DNA of 64,000 nt from Ashinkailepas kermadecensis (Eukaryota; Arthropoda; Thecostraca; Neolepadidae), in assembly GCA_034440615.1 (NCBI GenBank), contig JAOTOM010004552.1, positions 1-64,000 on the forward strand, in the 5' to 3' direction. The notes under the pieces are model-generated. The model did no database searches. It had not been told where the DNA came from and saw only the letters and a program-made list of their open reading frames with translations. Below, piece after piece: positions 1 to 11,916 of the stretch. Each line of letters starts with the position of its first letter. The first letter of the stretch is position 1. The translations under genes and the position numbers were made by a program.

Positions 1-315
1 ATGGAAATAATTTCTTCCAGAGTGGGATGGAGGAATTTCTTCCTCCAGCAACAACATTTGATGACTTAGCTTTAGCTTAGCACACATGTCTGACGGCGCG
101 TCGCAATGCAACCACTCCAGGCGATGCGCCCACGCCAGGGTCGAAAATACTAGGCTTTGCTGGATGCGCCTGTTGCAGAAGAAAGGTAGACGGATGATCC
201 CTTCTTGCACGCCATCGCCCGACCGGCCTGGTGACCCGTGAGCCGTGCCGCCACCGGTGAAGGTGATTTGGTTCACCAGGCAGAGGAGCTCACGCACGAG
301 AGGAGCTCACGTGTC

Positions 316-960
316 CAGGTACATGTGGCTGCCGCTGATGCCACCTCAGTCAGCTGATAACTCAGGTACATGTGGCTGCCGCTGATGCCACCTCAGTCAG
401 CTGATAACTCAGGTACATGTGGCTGCCGCTGATGCCACATCAGTCAGCTGATAACTCAGGTACATGTGGCTGCAGATGGTGTCACCTCAGTCAGCTGATA
501 ACTCAGGTACATGTGGCTGCCGCTGATGCCACCTCAGTCAGCTGATAACTCAGGTACATGTGCTGCAGATGGTGTCACCTCAGTCAGCTGATAACTCAGG
601 TACATGTGGCTGCCGCTGATGCCACATCAGTCAGCTGATAACTCAGGTACATGTGGCTGCCGCTGGTGTCACCTCAGTCAGCTGATAACTCAGGTACATG
701 TGGCTGCCGCTGATGCCACATCAGTCAGCTGATAACTCAGGTACATGTGGCTGCAGATGGTGCCACCTCAGTCAGCTGATAACTCAGGTACATGTGGCTG
801 CCGCTGGTGTCACCTCAGTCAGCTGATAACTCAGGTACATGTGGCTGCCGCTGGTGCCACCTCAGTCAGCTGATAACTCAGGTACAGGTGGCTGCCGCTG
901 GTGTCACCTCACAGCCAGCTGATAACTCAGGTACAGGTGGCTGCCGCTGGTGTCACCTCA
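316..960. repeat. 47-bp minisatellite, about 13-14 copies
   Basis: Tandem units of 47 bp contain ACATGTGGCTGCCGCTGATG followed by CAGCTGATAACTCAGGT. Units differ by point changes (GATGCC versus GGTGTC) and one unit is shortened near 560. The palindromes ACATGT and CAGCTG recur in most units. Short open frames across it are by-products of the repeat and not genes. Confidence 0.95.
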
Positions 961-1059
961 CAACGAATTGTGGAGAATATGTCTGGATGGTCATTTCAAT
1001 CTACGCAGTGGCGAATAATGACCATAGGGTAGAGCAAAATATGCTTTAGCTAAGGGGGG

Positions 1060-1340
1060 AGAGTGATTTTTAGGCGTGCCGGACCATAAAGGTCATTTCC
1101 GCCGCCTTTAAAGCGAGTACGTTGCATTCATGTATATAAAGCGAGCGTTTGCGATCAAAGTGCAGGCAAGTGGACATTTACGTTAAGGAATTTTACGTTA
1201 TAGTTTGCGTTATATTTTAGGTGCTGAAGGCGAGGGTCTGGGTTGGGGACATCTCCCCGATGTCTCAATGGTTTAGTTTTACTTTACTCCTCCACAAAAT
1301 AATTCGTAGTTTGGGTGGGGGTGGGGGTGTTTTGAGAGTG
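1060..1340 (+). promoter_or_regulatory. LTR-like stretch with TATA box
   Basis: A purine run (AAGGGGGGAGAG, about 1050-1062) is followed by TGATTTTTAGG, the layout of a polypurine tract next to the 5' TG of an LTR. TATATAAA lies at 1133-1140, with a TCA initiator-like triplet about 20-25 bases downstream. No second LTR, no gag-pol and no clear terminal CA were found, so a solo LTR remnant is a guess. A stand-alone TATA promoter is the alternative. Confidence 0.3.
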
Positions 1341-1534
1341 GCGAGAAATTGATTTTGCCAGGGTGCCGGCTTTAGCCTACTCTTATCGAAGATCACGGAG
1401 GGATCTTTACCGTGCGAACAAGGAGGTAATTGTCCACACCGCCTATCACGCCGGCCGCCGCGTGTTAGTTGTTAGTACCGGGTTAGTCTAAGCATGCCAT
1501 GCAGGGTTGTCAGTTGGGTTAGTACGGTGTTTTG

Positions 1535-1790
1535 CAATTCGGCTATTCTACGTCCGCTGTACCTCTGGGTAGCCGTTTACGTTATGAGTTGCAAGGCAAA
1601 TCGGCTCATCTACGTCCGATGGCTACTCTGGGTAGTCGTTTTATGTCATGCTAATTTTATTTTTATTGTGTGTTTATGTTTTCCTAAAGCAAGTCGGCTC
1701 ATCTACTTCCGACGGCACCGCTAGGTAGCCATTTATTCCTAATTGAGAAGCAAATCGGCTCATGTACGTCCGACGCCATGCGGGGATGGC
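1535..1790. repeat. Degenerate tandem repeat, about 4 units
   Basis: Four diverged units share the core TCGGCTCATCTACGTCCG followed by a CTGGGTAGCCGTTTA-like segment. Spacing varies from about 60 to 95 bp. The frames at 1494-1724 and 1778-1963 show no recognisable domain. Confidence 0.65.
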
Positions 1791-1973
1791 TATTTACGTG
1801 TTTCCTACGAGTGTTTCGCGGTCATACATTGCGAGTTCATGTGAGTGTTGGTGGTGTAGTGCCTACAGTGCTCCTGCTAGTTTTGCGGCATACAGATATT
1901 CCAATAGCAATTGAAGGAGTTCTGGGTGATTGTCACCGAGAAGCGATGGAAGCGATAGGATGATGCCCTCTCT

Positions 1974-2783
1974 TTAGCAGAATGCCTTAAGTGGTTGTCT
2001 TTGAAAGCTAAAGCTACTACAGTCTAGCAGGAAGTGGCCTATGCTTAACGTGTTGTTGCAGGTGCCGCAGTGTGGTGTTGTATATTGGTCACCCTCTAAT
2101 TGAGGCTGTGTTAGTTTTGTGCAACCAGTTCTAAGTCTAGTGAGGATGACCTCTTTTTGTCGGTGAGATTGATTTGATGTGTTCCATGTGCCTATTATTG
2201 GTTTGATTGCGTGGGTGTGGTTGGATTTGTGTCGTGTTGAGTTGTGTTGTGTCCATGTGTCCTGTTGATGTTGGCGAATGTGGCGTTGTAGGAGTGCTTT
2301 GCAATCGTCTACCGAATATTCCACGCTAGGGTAAGTGTTCAATGCTAAGGCTTGCTTTGCGAGCCGGTCTGCTTCTTCGTTACCTGGGATGTTGGCGTGG
2401 CCCGGAATCCAGAGGAAGGAAAAGTTCATGTTTACGTTATGGGCCACGAGTTGTTGGATTCTATCAATGAAGTGATGTGGACAGTCGTGGGTGTTGCTAA
2501 TTGACTGGAGGACGGATTTGGAGTCTGAGCAAATTACTACGTTTCTGGCTTTACGCCTCATGAGAATGGTGATAGCGGCCAGAATGGCCCTTGCTTCAGC
2601 GGAGTAGATGGAGAAGTTATCCGGTAGACGCTTGGAAAGTCTGAGACCTGGTCCAGTGATGCCGATGCCTACCTTTGCCTCGTGTTTCGACCCATCCGTG
2701 AATACGAGTGATTTGTGATTGTTGTCATCGCCGAACTTGTGGAAGATGCCAAGAATTTCCGCCGATGTGATAGTGGATTTCTT
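1974..2783 (-). pseudogene. RNase H domain of the non-LTR element
   Basis: The frame stays open from just after the TAG at 2784 to its own stop near 1974. It reads LVFTDGSKHEAKVGIGI, then YSAEARAILAA, then VVICSDSKSVLQ, then WIPGHANIPGNEEADRLAK. The four acidic residues of RNase HI are all present (TDGS, SAEA, CSDS, NEEAD), as is the conserved HxxxxGNE. This domain would digest the RNA of the RNA/DNA hybrid during integration. A C-terminal Cys/His tail (HCGTC...GHFLLDC) follows, as in the zinc-knuckle end of related elements. The first ATG (2561) lies inside the domain and is not a true start. Confidence 0.9.
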
Positions 2784-2786
2784 CTA

Positions 2787-3374
2787 CGAGAGCAAGTACT
2801 CGACCTTTGGTTGACTAAAAGTCCAGAATGGCCTAGTGGGTGGTCGAGCTGCAGTGGATGGCATTGCGAAGTTAAGACCTGAGAGAGCCGTGGTAATTTG
2901 AATGCTATATGGTGGGAGTTTGCGCACAAATCGGCTCTTGTCGTATCTGTCAGGCGTAAAGCAGCGCTGTGCTGGATAATTTTTAATGGACTTGATTTTG
3001 ATGTGGTAGCGGCACAGCTGTTGTTTCCTCCTGACGTTGAGTGGGGACGTGTTTGAGTCCACTAGAAGACTGGCTATCGGTGTGGTGCTGAGGGCACCTG
3101 TGGCTGCTCTGATGCAGCTGTTTTGGATGATTTCTAAATTTCGGCTCTGACTTTCTGAAATGGTGGCAAAAATGATGCTGTTGTATTCTAGGATGGGTCG
3201 TATGATTGATGTGTACAGTCGCAGTAGTGTTTTCCTGTCTCCGCCCCAGTCTGTGCCTGCAAGTGCACGTAGTATGTTGACGCGCTTCGCGCATAGCTTC
3301 GAGGTGGAGGTGATGTGGGTGTTGAAACTGAGTTTTTCGTATAAACGTACTCCTAAGAACTTGAAGCATTTCAC
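2787..3374 (-). pseudogene. Reverse transcriptase thumb and linker segment
   Basis: The product begins KCFKFLGVRLYEKLSFNTHI, the FLGV block that follows the catalytic core in non-LTR reverse transcriptases. It continues with LLRLYTSIIRPILEYNSIIF, the conserved region seen in Jockey- and I-like elements. It ends at a TAG at 2784-2786 and the same frame resumes directly into RNase H, so this is one polypeptide interrupted by a single stop. Confidence 0.85.
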
Positions 3375-3710
3375 CTGTTCGATGGCTTTGCCATCAATTT
3401 TAAGTAGAGTTTTGGATGTAGGGCGGAAACGACTATATGTGACGGTGGCCGATTTTTCTGCGGACAGGGTGAAGCCCCAAGTTTTGCACCACTTTGCAAT
3501 GTGGTGTAGTCCTGCTCGAATGTTTTTTTTTCAGCTTTGAGGAAGCATTGCGATGTTGTCCAAATGGCTATGTCTTCCGCGAAAAGTGGGTATTGAAGTG
3601 AAGTGTCAGTGTGGTCAGCAAGTATGTCATTGATCATGATGAAGAGGCTCGGTGAGAGCACGCTCCCCTGAGCCAGGCCCTGCTCCTGAGTTGTGGTGTT
3701 TGATGTGACA
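3371..3710 (-). pseudogene. Reverse transcriptase, catalytic motif C fragment
   Basis: This frame resumes the RT after the first frameshift. It contains a VLSPSLFIMINDI block (the motif B region after a glycine/glutamine turn) and then PLFAEDIAIW. Non-LTR reverse transcriptases normally have F/Y-A-D-D here. In this copy the first catalytic Asp is Glu (FAED), which should abolish or strongly reduce polymerase activity. The frame then shifts to that of the thumb and RNase H near 3371. Confidence 0.85.
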
Positions 3711-3744
3711 CTGCCGCATCGGACCTTAAGGGTCCTTCCTGTCT

Positions 3745-4323
3745 CTAAGGAAGTTGAGAATGAAGTGTGCCATGTGTCCGCGTAGGCCTTTCTTGTGGAG
3801 TGTGTGTCAGTGCTCTTGTGTACTTGGTCGAATGTGACTTGTGTACTCGGTCGAATGCGGCAGTTATGTCTAAGTAGGCAGCTACTGTAGTGCGTTTGAT
3901 GCGTAGACCACTTTTTACGTCATGCACTATTCTAATGAGATTGTCTGTAGTTGATTTTTGACGCTGGAAGCCGCACATAAATTCGTCGAGCAGGTCGTTG
4001 TGTTCCAGAAATTGCCTCAATCGTGTGTTGACCATGCGTTCGACTAACTTGCTAGCACAGCTAGTAAGTGTGATGGGCCTATAACCTTTTGGGGTGGAGT
4101 GATCTTTGTGCGGCTTTGACAATGGAATGACTACGCTCTCTCGCCAGGATGCGGGAAACGTGGCGCTTTGAGTATTGAGGGAATTTATACGGGGAAACGA
4201 CCGAGTACGTATCATTTTTGGACAAGTTTTCTCTTTCTTGCAAGCTAACGCAATTATGACAATGGCCGGGATGAATGAATCCATGCATAAAGTTGAGAAT
4301 GGATTATCGTCGTTTTGTGGCAA
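3745..4323 (-). pseudogene. Reverse transcriptase, N-terminal palm and fingers fragment
   Basis: The frame contains FPASWRESVVIPLSKPHKD, then GYRPITLTSCASKLVERMV, then GFQRQKSTTDNLIR and YLDITAAFDRV. These match the early conserved blocks of non-LTR reverse transcriptases. YLDITAAFDRV is motif A and holds the first catalytic Asp. After motif A the frame loses family similarity, so a frameshift lies near 3840. The first about 30 residues also look out of frame, which suggests a further shift or the 5' break near 4190-4250. Confidence 0.88.
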
Positions 4324-5425
<1,102 letters not shown>

Positions 5426-5529
5426 CAATGGCTGTCGGACGAATGTTCGATTTTTCTCCGTTTTCATTCATCTTTTTAGTTTTCATTTCTACCTGCTACG
5501 ATTTCGCTTGGCCCTAGCCTCTGTGGCAC

Positions 5530-6520
5530 GGGCGTGAAGTGCTGTGTAGCGCGGCGACTCGGTGTCGGCGGGCCACTCTCGTCTGACCCGCGCCGGCCGA
5601 AAACAAAGCGGCGTGATTGGTCACCGCGGCCGCCATGTTGTTTACGCCCCGCGCCCGATGATGCGGCGCCGACCTGTGCCGGCCACGAAAACAGGCAGTA
5701 AATGTAACTCAGCGGCCCGTCATCGCGGGCAGGCCGCCGCCGCCGGATTGCGCCATTTCTCCGGGCCGACCCCATCTCGCGTGTTGACGGTGCGCCGGCG
5801 GGAGCGCCGGCTTCATTTCGGACCTGAAACCGAGCTCCCGCTGATTGCGGCCGGAGAAGAACGCGCCGAAAAAGCTCAGCTTTCAACGCGGCCGAAAGTG
5901 CCTGCAGGCAGAGGCGCGCCCGAAAGCAGGGCCAACATAGGGCGAGTACAGTGCGCGCGTGTGGCCGATGCGGCGTGTTTAATTAGCGCTCGTCTCGCCA
6001 TGACTTGAAACGATGCTTAATCAGATGTCTGAGCTGGTGTGGCTGAATGCCTTTATGCTCACTGGTCACCCTGGCCATGCCCGCCCCATGGCCAACTGTC
6101 ATCAGAAGCCCCTCCCCCAACCCCTCACCCTCATCCGATTCAACGAGAGTGCATCTCATCAGACTCGCGGTAATTGCAAGCCAATCCGATCGCATCCTCA
6201 CGTTCCCCCGCCCGAGCTAACTTCGGCCGCCAGAATCACAAACACTGCACTTCCGGTATTTGTGTTGGTGCGCGGTGTCACCGCGCCGCGCCACCCCTTG
6301 CCGCACCCCATTACCGCGGCGGCGGTGGCGCGCGCGCGCCGGCATGGCGCGAACCAGCCGCGCATTTGGCGCGCCGACACCGCTTTGTTTTTGCTGGCGG
6401 GCCGATTTCCGGACGCGTGGCAGCGTCGTCGGCCGCGTGCAAATAAACGCTCGTCGACACTCGTAATACGCTTACAAACAGTGGACAAGTGCGCCGGCGT
6501 CACCGGGTGACAGGCTCCGA
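5530..6520. promoter_or_regulatory. GC-rich CpG-dense island
   Basis: Strongly CpG-rich. It holds a CCAAT-box inverse (GATTGG near 5616), a YY1-like CCGCCATGTTG (about 5631-5641), a homeodomain-type TTTAATTAGC (about 5978-5987), a further ATTACCGCGG, and a run of GCGCGC near 6330. Several overlapping long frames occur on both strands, as expected of GC-rich DNA, and none has a recognisable domain. It could be a promoter or an enhancer. No transcript evidence can be read from sequence. Confidence 0.45.
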
Positions 6521-6902
6521 CACACGTGACGTCACTGGTGACACTGTGTGATGGGATGACGGTTAGTCAGTGATGTCACCGGTGACACTGTGGGATGAGA
6601 TGACGGTTAGTCAGTGATGTCACTGGTGACACTGTGTGATGGGATGACGGTTAGTCAGTGATGTCACTGGTGACACTGTGTGATGAGATGACGGTGAGTC
6701 AGTGATGTCACTGGTGACACTGTGTGATGAGATGACGGTTAGTCAGTGATGTCACTGGTGACACTGTGTGATGGGATGACGGTGAGTCAGGGATGTCACT
6801 GGTGACACTGTGTGATGGGATGACGGTGAGTCAGGGATGTCACTGGTGACACTGTGGGGTCAGCTGACGGTCGGTCAGTGATGTCACCGGTGATACTGTG
6901 GG
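6521..6902. repeat. 44-bp minisatellite, about 8 copies
   Basis: Units of 44 bp contain TCACTGGTGACACTGTGTGA, then TGGGATGACGG, then TTAGTCAGTGATG. The first unit carries an intact TGACGTCA (about 6527-6534). In the others the site is degraded to TGATGTCA. Confidence 0.93.
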
Positions 6903-6939
6903 ATGAACCGACAGACAGAGACCCCTTTCCAAAAGCTTA

Positions 6940-7300
6940 GGCCTTCTCCATTAGGTCAGAAGGCCTTTCTTCGGCTGGGCCTCGCCGTTAGCTCAAGGGC
7001 CCTTCATATTGGTTCGGGACTCTCTGCCAGCCCGGGGCCATTCCAACGACCCAGGGCCCCTTCCATCGACCTGGAAGCCCTTCGTGTTGGCCCAGCCCAT
7101 TGCCCTAACATCTTCCCGAGGGCATTCTCCGTTGACTCGGGCTCTCTTCATCGGCCTGGGACTCTTTCTGTCAGCTTGGGCCCATTTAGTTTGTCCAGGG
7201 GCCCTTCACGTCGGCCCAGGGGGCCTTGCGGGCACTTCAAGACGGTCACCTGGAGGACCCCCGACCTTTCAGGGGGCTGCCCTTCGCCACTGCGTTGGCT
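6940..7300. repeat. Degenerate ~19-25-bp GGGCCCTTC-type tandem repeat
   Basis: Successive units begin GGGCCCTTC, GGGACTCTC, GGGCCATTC, GGGCCCCTT and so on, each followed by a TCGGCCT-like half. The open frames here (6903-7370 and 7009-7314) come from this periodicity. The same unit style recurs at 42846-43640. Confidence 0.7.
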
Positions 7301-7304
7301 ACGG

Positions 7305-7665
7305 CCAGAGTTGATGACGTCACTGGTAGTGCTGTGTGATGATGTGTGTGTGGCTGGCGTGATGAGCTGACGGTCAGAGTTGATGACGTCACTGGTAGTG
7401 CTGTGTGATGACTGTGTGTGTGCGCTGGTGTGATGAGCTGACGGTCAGAGTTGATGACGTCACTGGTAGTGCTGTGTGATGGCTGTGTGTGTGCGCTGGT
7501 GTGATGAGCTGACGGTCAGAGTTGATGACGTCACTGGTGGTGATGTGTGATGGCTGTGTGTGTGCGCTGGTGTGATGAGCTGACGGTCAGAGTTGATGAC
7601 GTCACTGGTAGTGCTGTGTGATGACTGTGTGTGTGCGCTGGTGTGATGAGCTGATGAATTCTGCA
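7305..7665. repeat. 71-bp minisatellite with a CRE in every unit
   Basis: Five units start with TTGATGACGTCACTGGTAGT at 7311, 7380, 7451, 7522 and 7593 (spacing 69, 71, 71, 71). Each contains the perfect palindrome TGACGTCA, the consensus cAMP-response element bound by CREB/ATF proteins (starts 7315, 7384, 7455, 7526, 7597). A GTGTGTGTG tract and GATGAGCTGACGGTCAGAG complete the unit. Confidence 0.93.
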
Positions 7666-8640
7666 ATATCGTCAGCATTAGCCCCAAAAAGGGATGCCTG
7701 TCTCATTCTGAGGTTTTTTTTCATTCTAATAGCAAGCATTCCACAAACACGGGCTCGCACAATCACCAGTTACACAAGCTGAGTCCGCTACCTTCGTTAT
7801 AACTCCATGTAACCAATTCAAAATCCAACCAAAAACTCCAAACCTCTGTTTTGAGTAACACCGTGAAACCCCAGTCTTAACGAAACGAGTGAATCCCTTC
7901 AGCCATGTGCCTGGTATTCCTCACTGACCCATATTGAGGTCTAGTTTTATTTCACCAATTCACCAGCATGTGGCTCTACTGCCGTAAACTTAGTCGATTT
8001 TATTATCTTACAAGTGGATACATTAACAATAAAAGATGGGAGTCCTGATGTGGCAGTTCTGGGATCCACCAGGATGAAGCTGCATCACGCCTGGAAAAAC
8101 ATATACATTTCTGTTCCAAAATGAGCTTGTGGGTACAATGCATCACGACACTCTTGATCATTTTAGATTGCCTCATGGATCCATTTCGCAGGCACAGACA
8201 ATAATCACATCATCCTGTCCTGTATTTTGACTCCGTGAAAGTTGACGAAGAGAGTGCCAGATATAGACTACATAGACAGACAGACAGACAGACAGCTATA
8301 CATAGACCGTCCCGCTTGAGACGTCCATCGTGTGAAAAGTTCACCAACAAATTGACACCTTCGTGCCATTTGCTCACTAGTGACCAAAACCACAGCACTT
8401 GATAAGTCACATCTGACCTCGTTCCCTAACAACTGTACACGGAGGCGGGAGCTAGAAGCAGCCATCAGTCGTCTTATCCCTCGGCGTCCGTCTCAGCACG
8501 GCACATCCACGTGTACCGGCTGTCCTGCCGTCCGCAGGAGTCGGGCGAGGTCAGCCCGCCGGGTCGTAGCTAGTCAGAGACAGGGGTCATCCAGCGCCCA
8601 CCAGTCTGGCGGACGGGGTCATCCACACAGCCTGGTGAAT
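7666..8640. other. No gene seen; short (GACA)n
   Basis: AT-balanced unique sequence without a supported frame. A short CAGA/GACA tetranucleotide run lies at about 8273-8295. Confidence 0.6.
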
Positions 8641-9130
8641 TAAATTCCCCCGCCCCTCCACTCCCCACAGGCCGACGGACGAGGTCACTCGGCGCGAAGT
8701 CTGACGATCGGACGGTCGGCCTGACCCCGGGGACACCAGAGGCCGAGCGGCGTCGCGCCGGTCTGTTTATTTCCACGGGCGGTCGACGGGCGGCGACGGC
8801 GGCGCTGACGCGACCAGCGGTCTGCACGCCTGTCGCCGAGGCTTTTTACGGCGACGGCCGGTGATCGATGGTCGGCGTGTCGCACTCACGCGTGCCAGGC
8901 GTGAGTGCGACTCACGTCAGGCGCGTCGCTCGCACACCGAAGGTGTAGTCCGGCGAAGAGTGGCGTCCACACACAAGGGCGAGTTCGGGACCGTCGCGGC
9001 GAGAATAAATAGAATCTATCGGACGTCGGGTAGAAACTTAATTGTCGCGTTCGAAGTGTCAGCCATATTCTGCCTGCGCGTCAGCTTTAGTGTTAGTGCG
9101 TCATATTTGCGGCAGAGATGTATATATAGA
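8641..9130. promoter_or_regulatory. GC-rich island
   Basis: CpG-dense stretch rich in CGACGG/CGGCGA and GGTCGG-type words, containing a perfect 13-bp inverted repeat at 8879-8911. The island grades into AT-rich DNA at about 9100, where TATATATAG appears. Long frames on both strands are composition artefacts. Confidence 0.4.
8879..8911. other. Perfect 13-bp hairpin
   Basis: GTCGCACTCACGC at 8879-8891 is followed by a 7-base spacer and its exact reverse complement GCGTGAGTGCGAC at 8899-8911. There is no T run after it. The function is unknown. Confidence 0.8.
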
Positions 9131-10150
9131 TTATGTGACTATGCAACGCTGGGAAAAAAAACCATGTTCAACGCTAACTATTCGCTACAATATCCCTGCA
9201 GCCTCCATGCTGATCGAATGCCATGCGACGCGTTCGTGAGGAATGCGTCTCATAAAAGCAAGAGCGCTGCGATCGCAACCACGGACCAAGTATGCGAAAA
9301 GTATTCTGCCCGTTCGGGATAGAATCTGACGGGTGTACCATAGATTATTGGTCGCTCGGACGGCTCCGAGCGGATAACTGAATAGAATCTTTCCGATGCG
9401 GCATATATTCTTGAAGATTCTTTGCTGTCCGGGTGGCTCCGAACGCGCGCGAGGTCTAGCCACGTGAAGGAAGGCGAGCACTCACAAGGTGTGATCATGG
9501 GAAGGGTAGCGCCCGCACGTGAAGATCACACGAAGGATGGCACTCACAAACCGAGCATGGTCGTGTAGACATGTAGCGATGGTGCTACGCGAAGCTGTGA
9601 CGTGATGTGGATGATGACGTAACATGGATGGTAGCGTGTGTGTGGGCCAGCGGTAAAACGATTTTGTTCGCTTCGGAGAGGAGCGATGTCCGAGTTTCGA
9701 ATTTGAACCCCAACGTCTCCGAAACTATTCTCGCTAGATAAATTCTACTAGGAGAGAGGCGTTGCATTAGTATGATGATTTGTTTAATGAATAATCCTCC
9801 TAAGCTTTTTGCCGGGTGAGATGGGAAGTTTATCGGAGAAACATGACAAAGAAGACAACATGACACACAGTTGTCTGAACTGAATGGCAGCGTGACAATA
9901 GGGACTCTTTGGTATGGATAGTAAAGTGACATGATTGTGGGGGGGGGTGCTCGGCATGTATGATGGCACGTTGCATGGGTGGTGACTGCACATGACTGAT
10001 AGCATGTGGGAGAGCACCACAGCATTGCCTAGGAGGGACCAAGGTGGAAAGTGGAAAATGTGTACTTGATACATATGTGTAAATGTGTACTTGATGTACA
10101 GACAGTACAACATGCATAGTTTCACAGACGATTTCCGACCTTCCATTGCA
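9131..10150. other. No gene seen
   Basis: Mixed-composition intergenic DNA. TCGGACGGCTCCGAGCGGAT (about 9354) and GTCCGGGTGGCTCCGAACGC (about 9428) are loosely alike, as if an old duplication. The minus-strand frame at 9784-10545 has no recognisable domain. Confidence 0.55.
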
Positions 10151-10154
10151 TCCC

Positions 10155-10760
10155 AGATTGGTTGCCCGAGTCGCACTTCACAATCAAACCACCAAAGCAA
10201 ACATTGAGCAGACGCGTCGATCAACAGGCTGCCGCTGCAGCTGACACGTCCAGTTCGATTCAACATCCAGTTGGATCGCTCGATGCACTTCACAATATCT
10301 CGCCAGGTCGCACAGTAGCGCGTCAGCGACACGGCAGCACACAGGAGTTGACGGGCCGGTGTTGTTTGCACACATCTCGGCGATGTATCAGTATCTGCGG
10401 CGGGGCGGGGCGGGGCGGGGGCAGGCTGCCAATGCCAACCTCCTGCCGTCCGGCGGCTGATCCGTGCGGGCTGTCTCTCGGGAGGCGTCCGCTCCTGGGA
10501 ACACGACGCCGCGCGACCGGCGCAGTGTTCGACCGCAGCTGGCACCGATCATGCGCTTCCGACGGAAGCGGGACGCCGCCAACCGGTCTCGCGCCCAGCT
10601 CTTCTGGGCGCGCCGTTCCGTTTTGCCACGTATTTCTGTTACGGTGTCGCCTCGACGATCCGCTGGGTTCTTTTTCGCTTTTGCCTTTCCGGGAAGAATA
10701 GACCAAATTCAGGCGGGGTCTAGCTTGAGTGCGGAAGGCGGCGCAGGGAGAGTGCAGTAG
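10155..10760. promoter_or_regulatory. GC-rich island with GC-box run
   Basis: CpG-rich segment with consecutive GGGGC pentamers (10399-10421), which read as overlapping Sp1-type GC boxes. Frames on both strands (10162-10701 plus, 10323-10964 minus) overlap fully, lack homology I can recognise and follow base composition. A CpG-island promoter is possible but unproven. Confidence 0.4.
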
Positions 10761-11066
10761 GGAATGAGTTCCACTGATCATTATCAAATCAAACCAAATG
10801 TATAATGAACCCACTCCAGGACCAATCCGCGAGAAAAGCGAATCTTCCCTCAGTTCAGGGATCTCCGAATCCCTGGACCGGGCATTGATGGTTCTGGAGG
10901 AATTGGGACCCTGCAGATGGTCTCCGTCTACGAGGAGTTTGAGGGGAAATAATCTCGACACCATTCTCTGGAGCCATCCTCGATAGTATCTGAGGCGGCC
11001 TATGTGGGAGACAGCTTGCGTTAATATGGATGTGGCAAAGCTCAGTCATACCTACAGAACACGGGG

Positions 11067-11283
11067 CGTGACACCTGTGTCCGTGAAGCGTCACACCTGT
11101 GTCCGTGAGGCGTGACACGTGTTCGTGAGGCGTGACACCTGTGTCCGTGAAGCGTCACACCTGTTTCCGTGAGGCGTGACAGCTGTGTCTGTGAAGCGTG
11201 ACACCTGTGTCCGTGAAGCGTCACACCTGTTTCCGTGAGGCGTGACAGCTGTGTCTGTGAGGTGTGATACCTGCGTCCGAAAC
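11067..11283. repeat. 22-bp minisatellite, about 10 copies
   Basis: Units such as CGTGACACCTGTGTCCGTGA alternate with variants beginning CGTCACACC. One unit is 20 bp. The alternation suggests a 44-bp higher-order unit. Confidence 0.92.
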
Positions 11284-11916
11284 AAGGAGGAGAGTGGCTT
11301 CTAATGCGTTTCATGAACTCCCTCTGGAGCAGTAGAGTAGTATCAACCATATCATTACTACATGTGGAGTCTATCTGACTAATGTCCCATATGCAGGCGT
11401 GTAGAAGGCGAGAATACTCAACATCCTCTCGCACCCAATCCAGTACCTGAGTTTCTGGCAAATGCTGCTTGAAACAGATAGCATGCTTTGAATTTCGCGA
11501 AGAAGTCCGTTTGGGCATTCACAGACCTCACCAAAGATGTGTTAATCATATTAGGTGTTCGCCATGGGAAGAAAATGTAGCATTTGTGTTGGTGCCCGTC
11601 CAACGCTCGCTGTCTGTAGCTCCGCATTATTTATCCCACTCAAGGAGGTTGTTTGATATACTTTTGAGGGAGCAAGTGCTCCCTCAGTGCTGGCTTTGCT
11701 TCCCCCAATAATTCCAGCTTTTAACATGGAACCCTATGGAGTGTTCGCCCAATTCATTTGGACCTGTCCATCGCCTTCATATATTTTACCGCCATGTATT
11801 TTCATGTATTTTCAGAAATCAACACCCGTGATTCCATCTCTTCCACACCAGCCGACCGTGGTGATCGATCTGGTTGAGAACTGCTCGTGCCGCGGCGTCA
11901 GTGTCGAGCACGGCTC
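11284..11916. other. No gene seen
   Basis: Unique intergenic sequence without a supported frame. Three short tracts of TTTTCATGTATTTTCAG type lie near 11795-11817. Confidence 0.55.

Larger units (their letters stand above)
1974..4323 (-). mobile_element. 5'-truncated non-LTR retrotransposon with RNase H
   Basis: Read on the minus strand, the order is reverse transcriptase palm, thumb, then RNase H, as in non-LTR elements of the I/R1/LOA-type clades that carry a C-terminal RNase H. No endonuclease or ORF1 is visible upstream of about 4323, so the copy is 5'-truncated within or just before the RT, the usual result of incomplete target-primed reverse transcription. The coding frame changes twice (between about 3745 and 3700, and near 3371) and has one in-frame TAG (2784-2786). 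The copy is therefore dead but fairly young. No poly(A) tail was found at the low-coordinate end. The clade assignment is by domain order only. Confidence 0.88.

Noticed and set aside
1778..1963. Small protein frame next to the retrotransposon
   Set aside because: No domain. It lies across the edge of a degenerate repeat and does not continue into any coding sequence.
10162..10964. Overlapping 179- and 213-codon frames in GC-rich DNA
   Set aside because: Complementary-strand frames of equal quality in CpG-rich DNA. No recognisable domain or start context.
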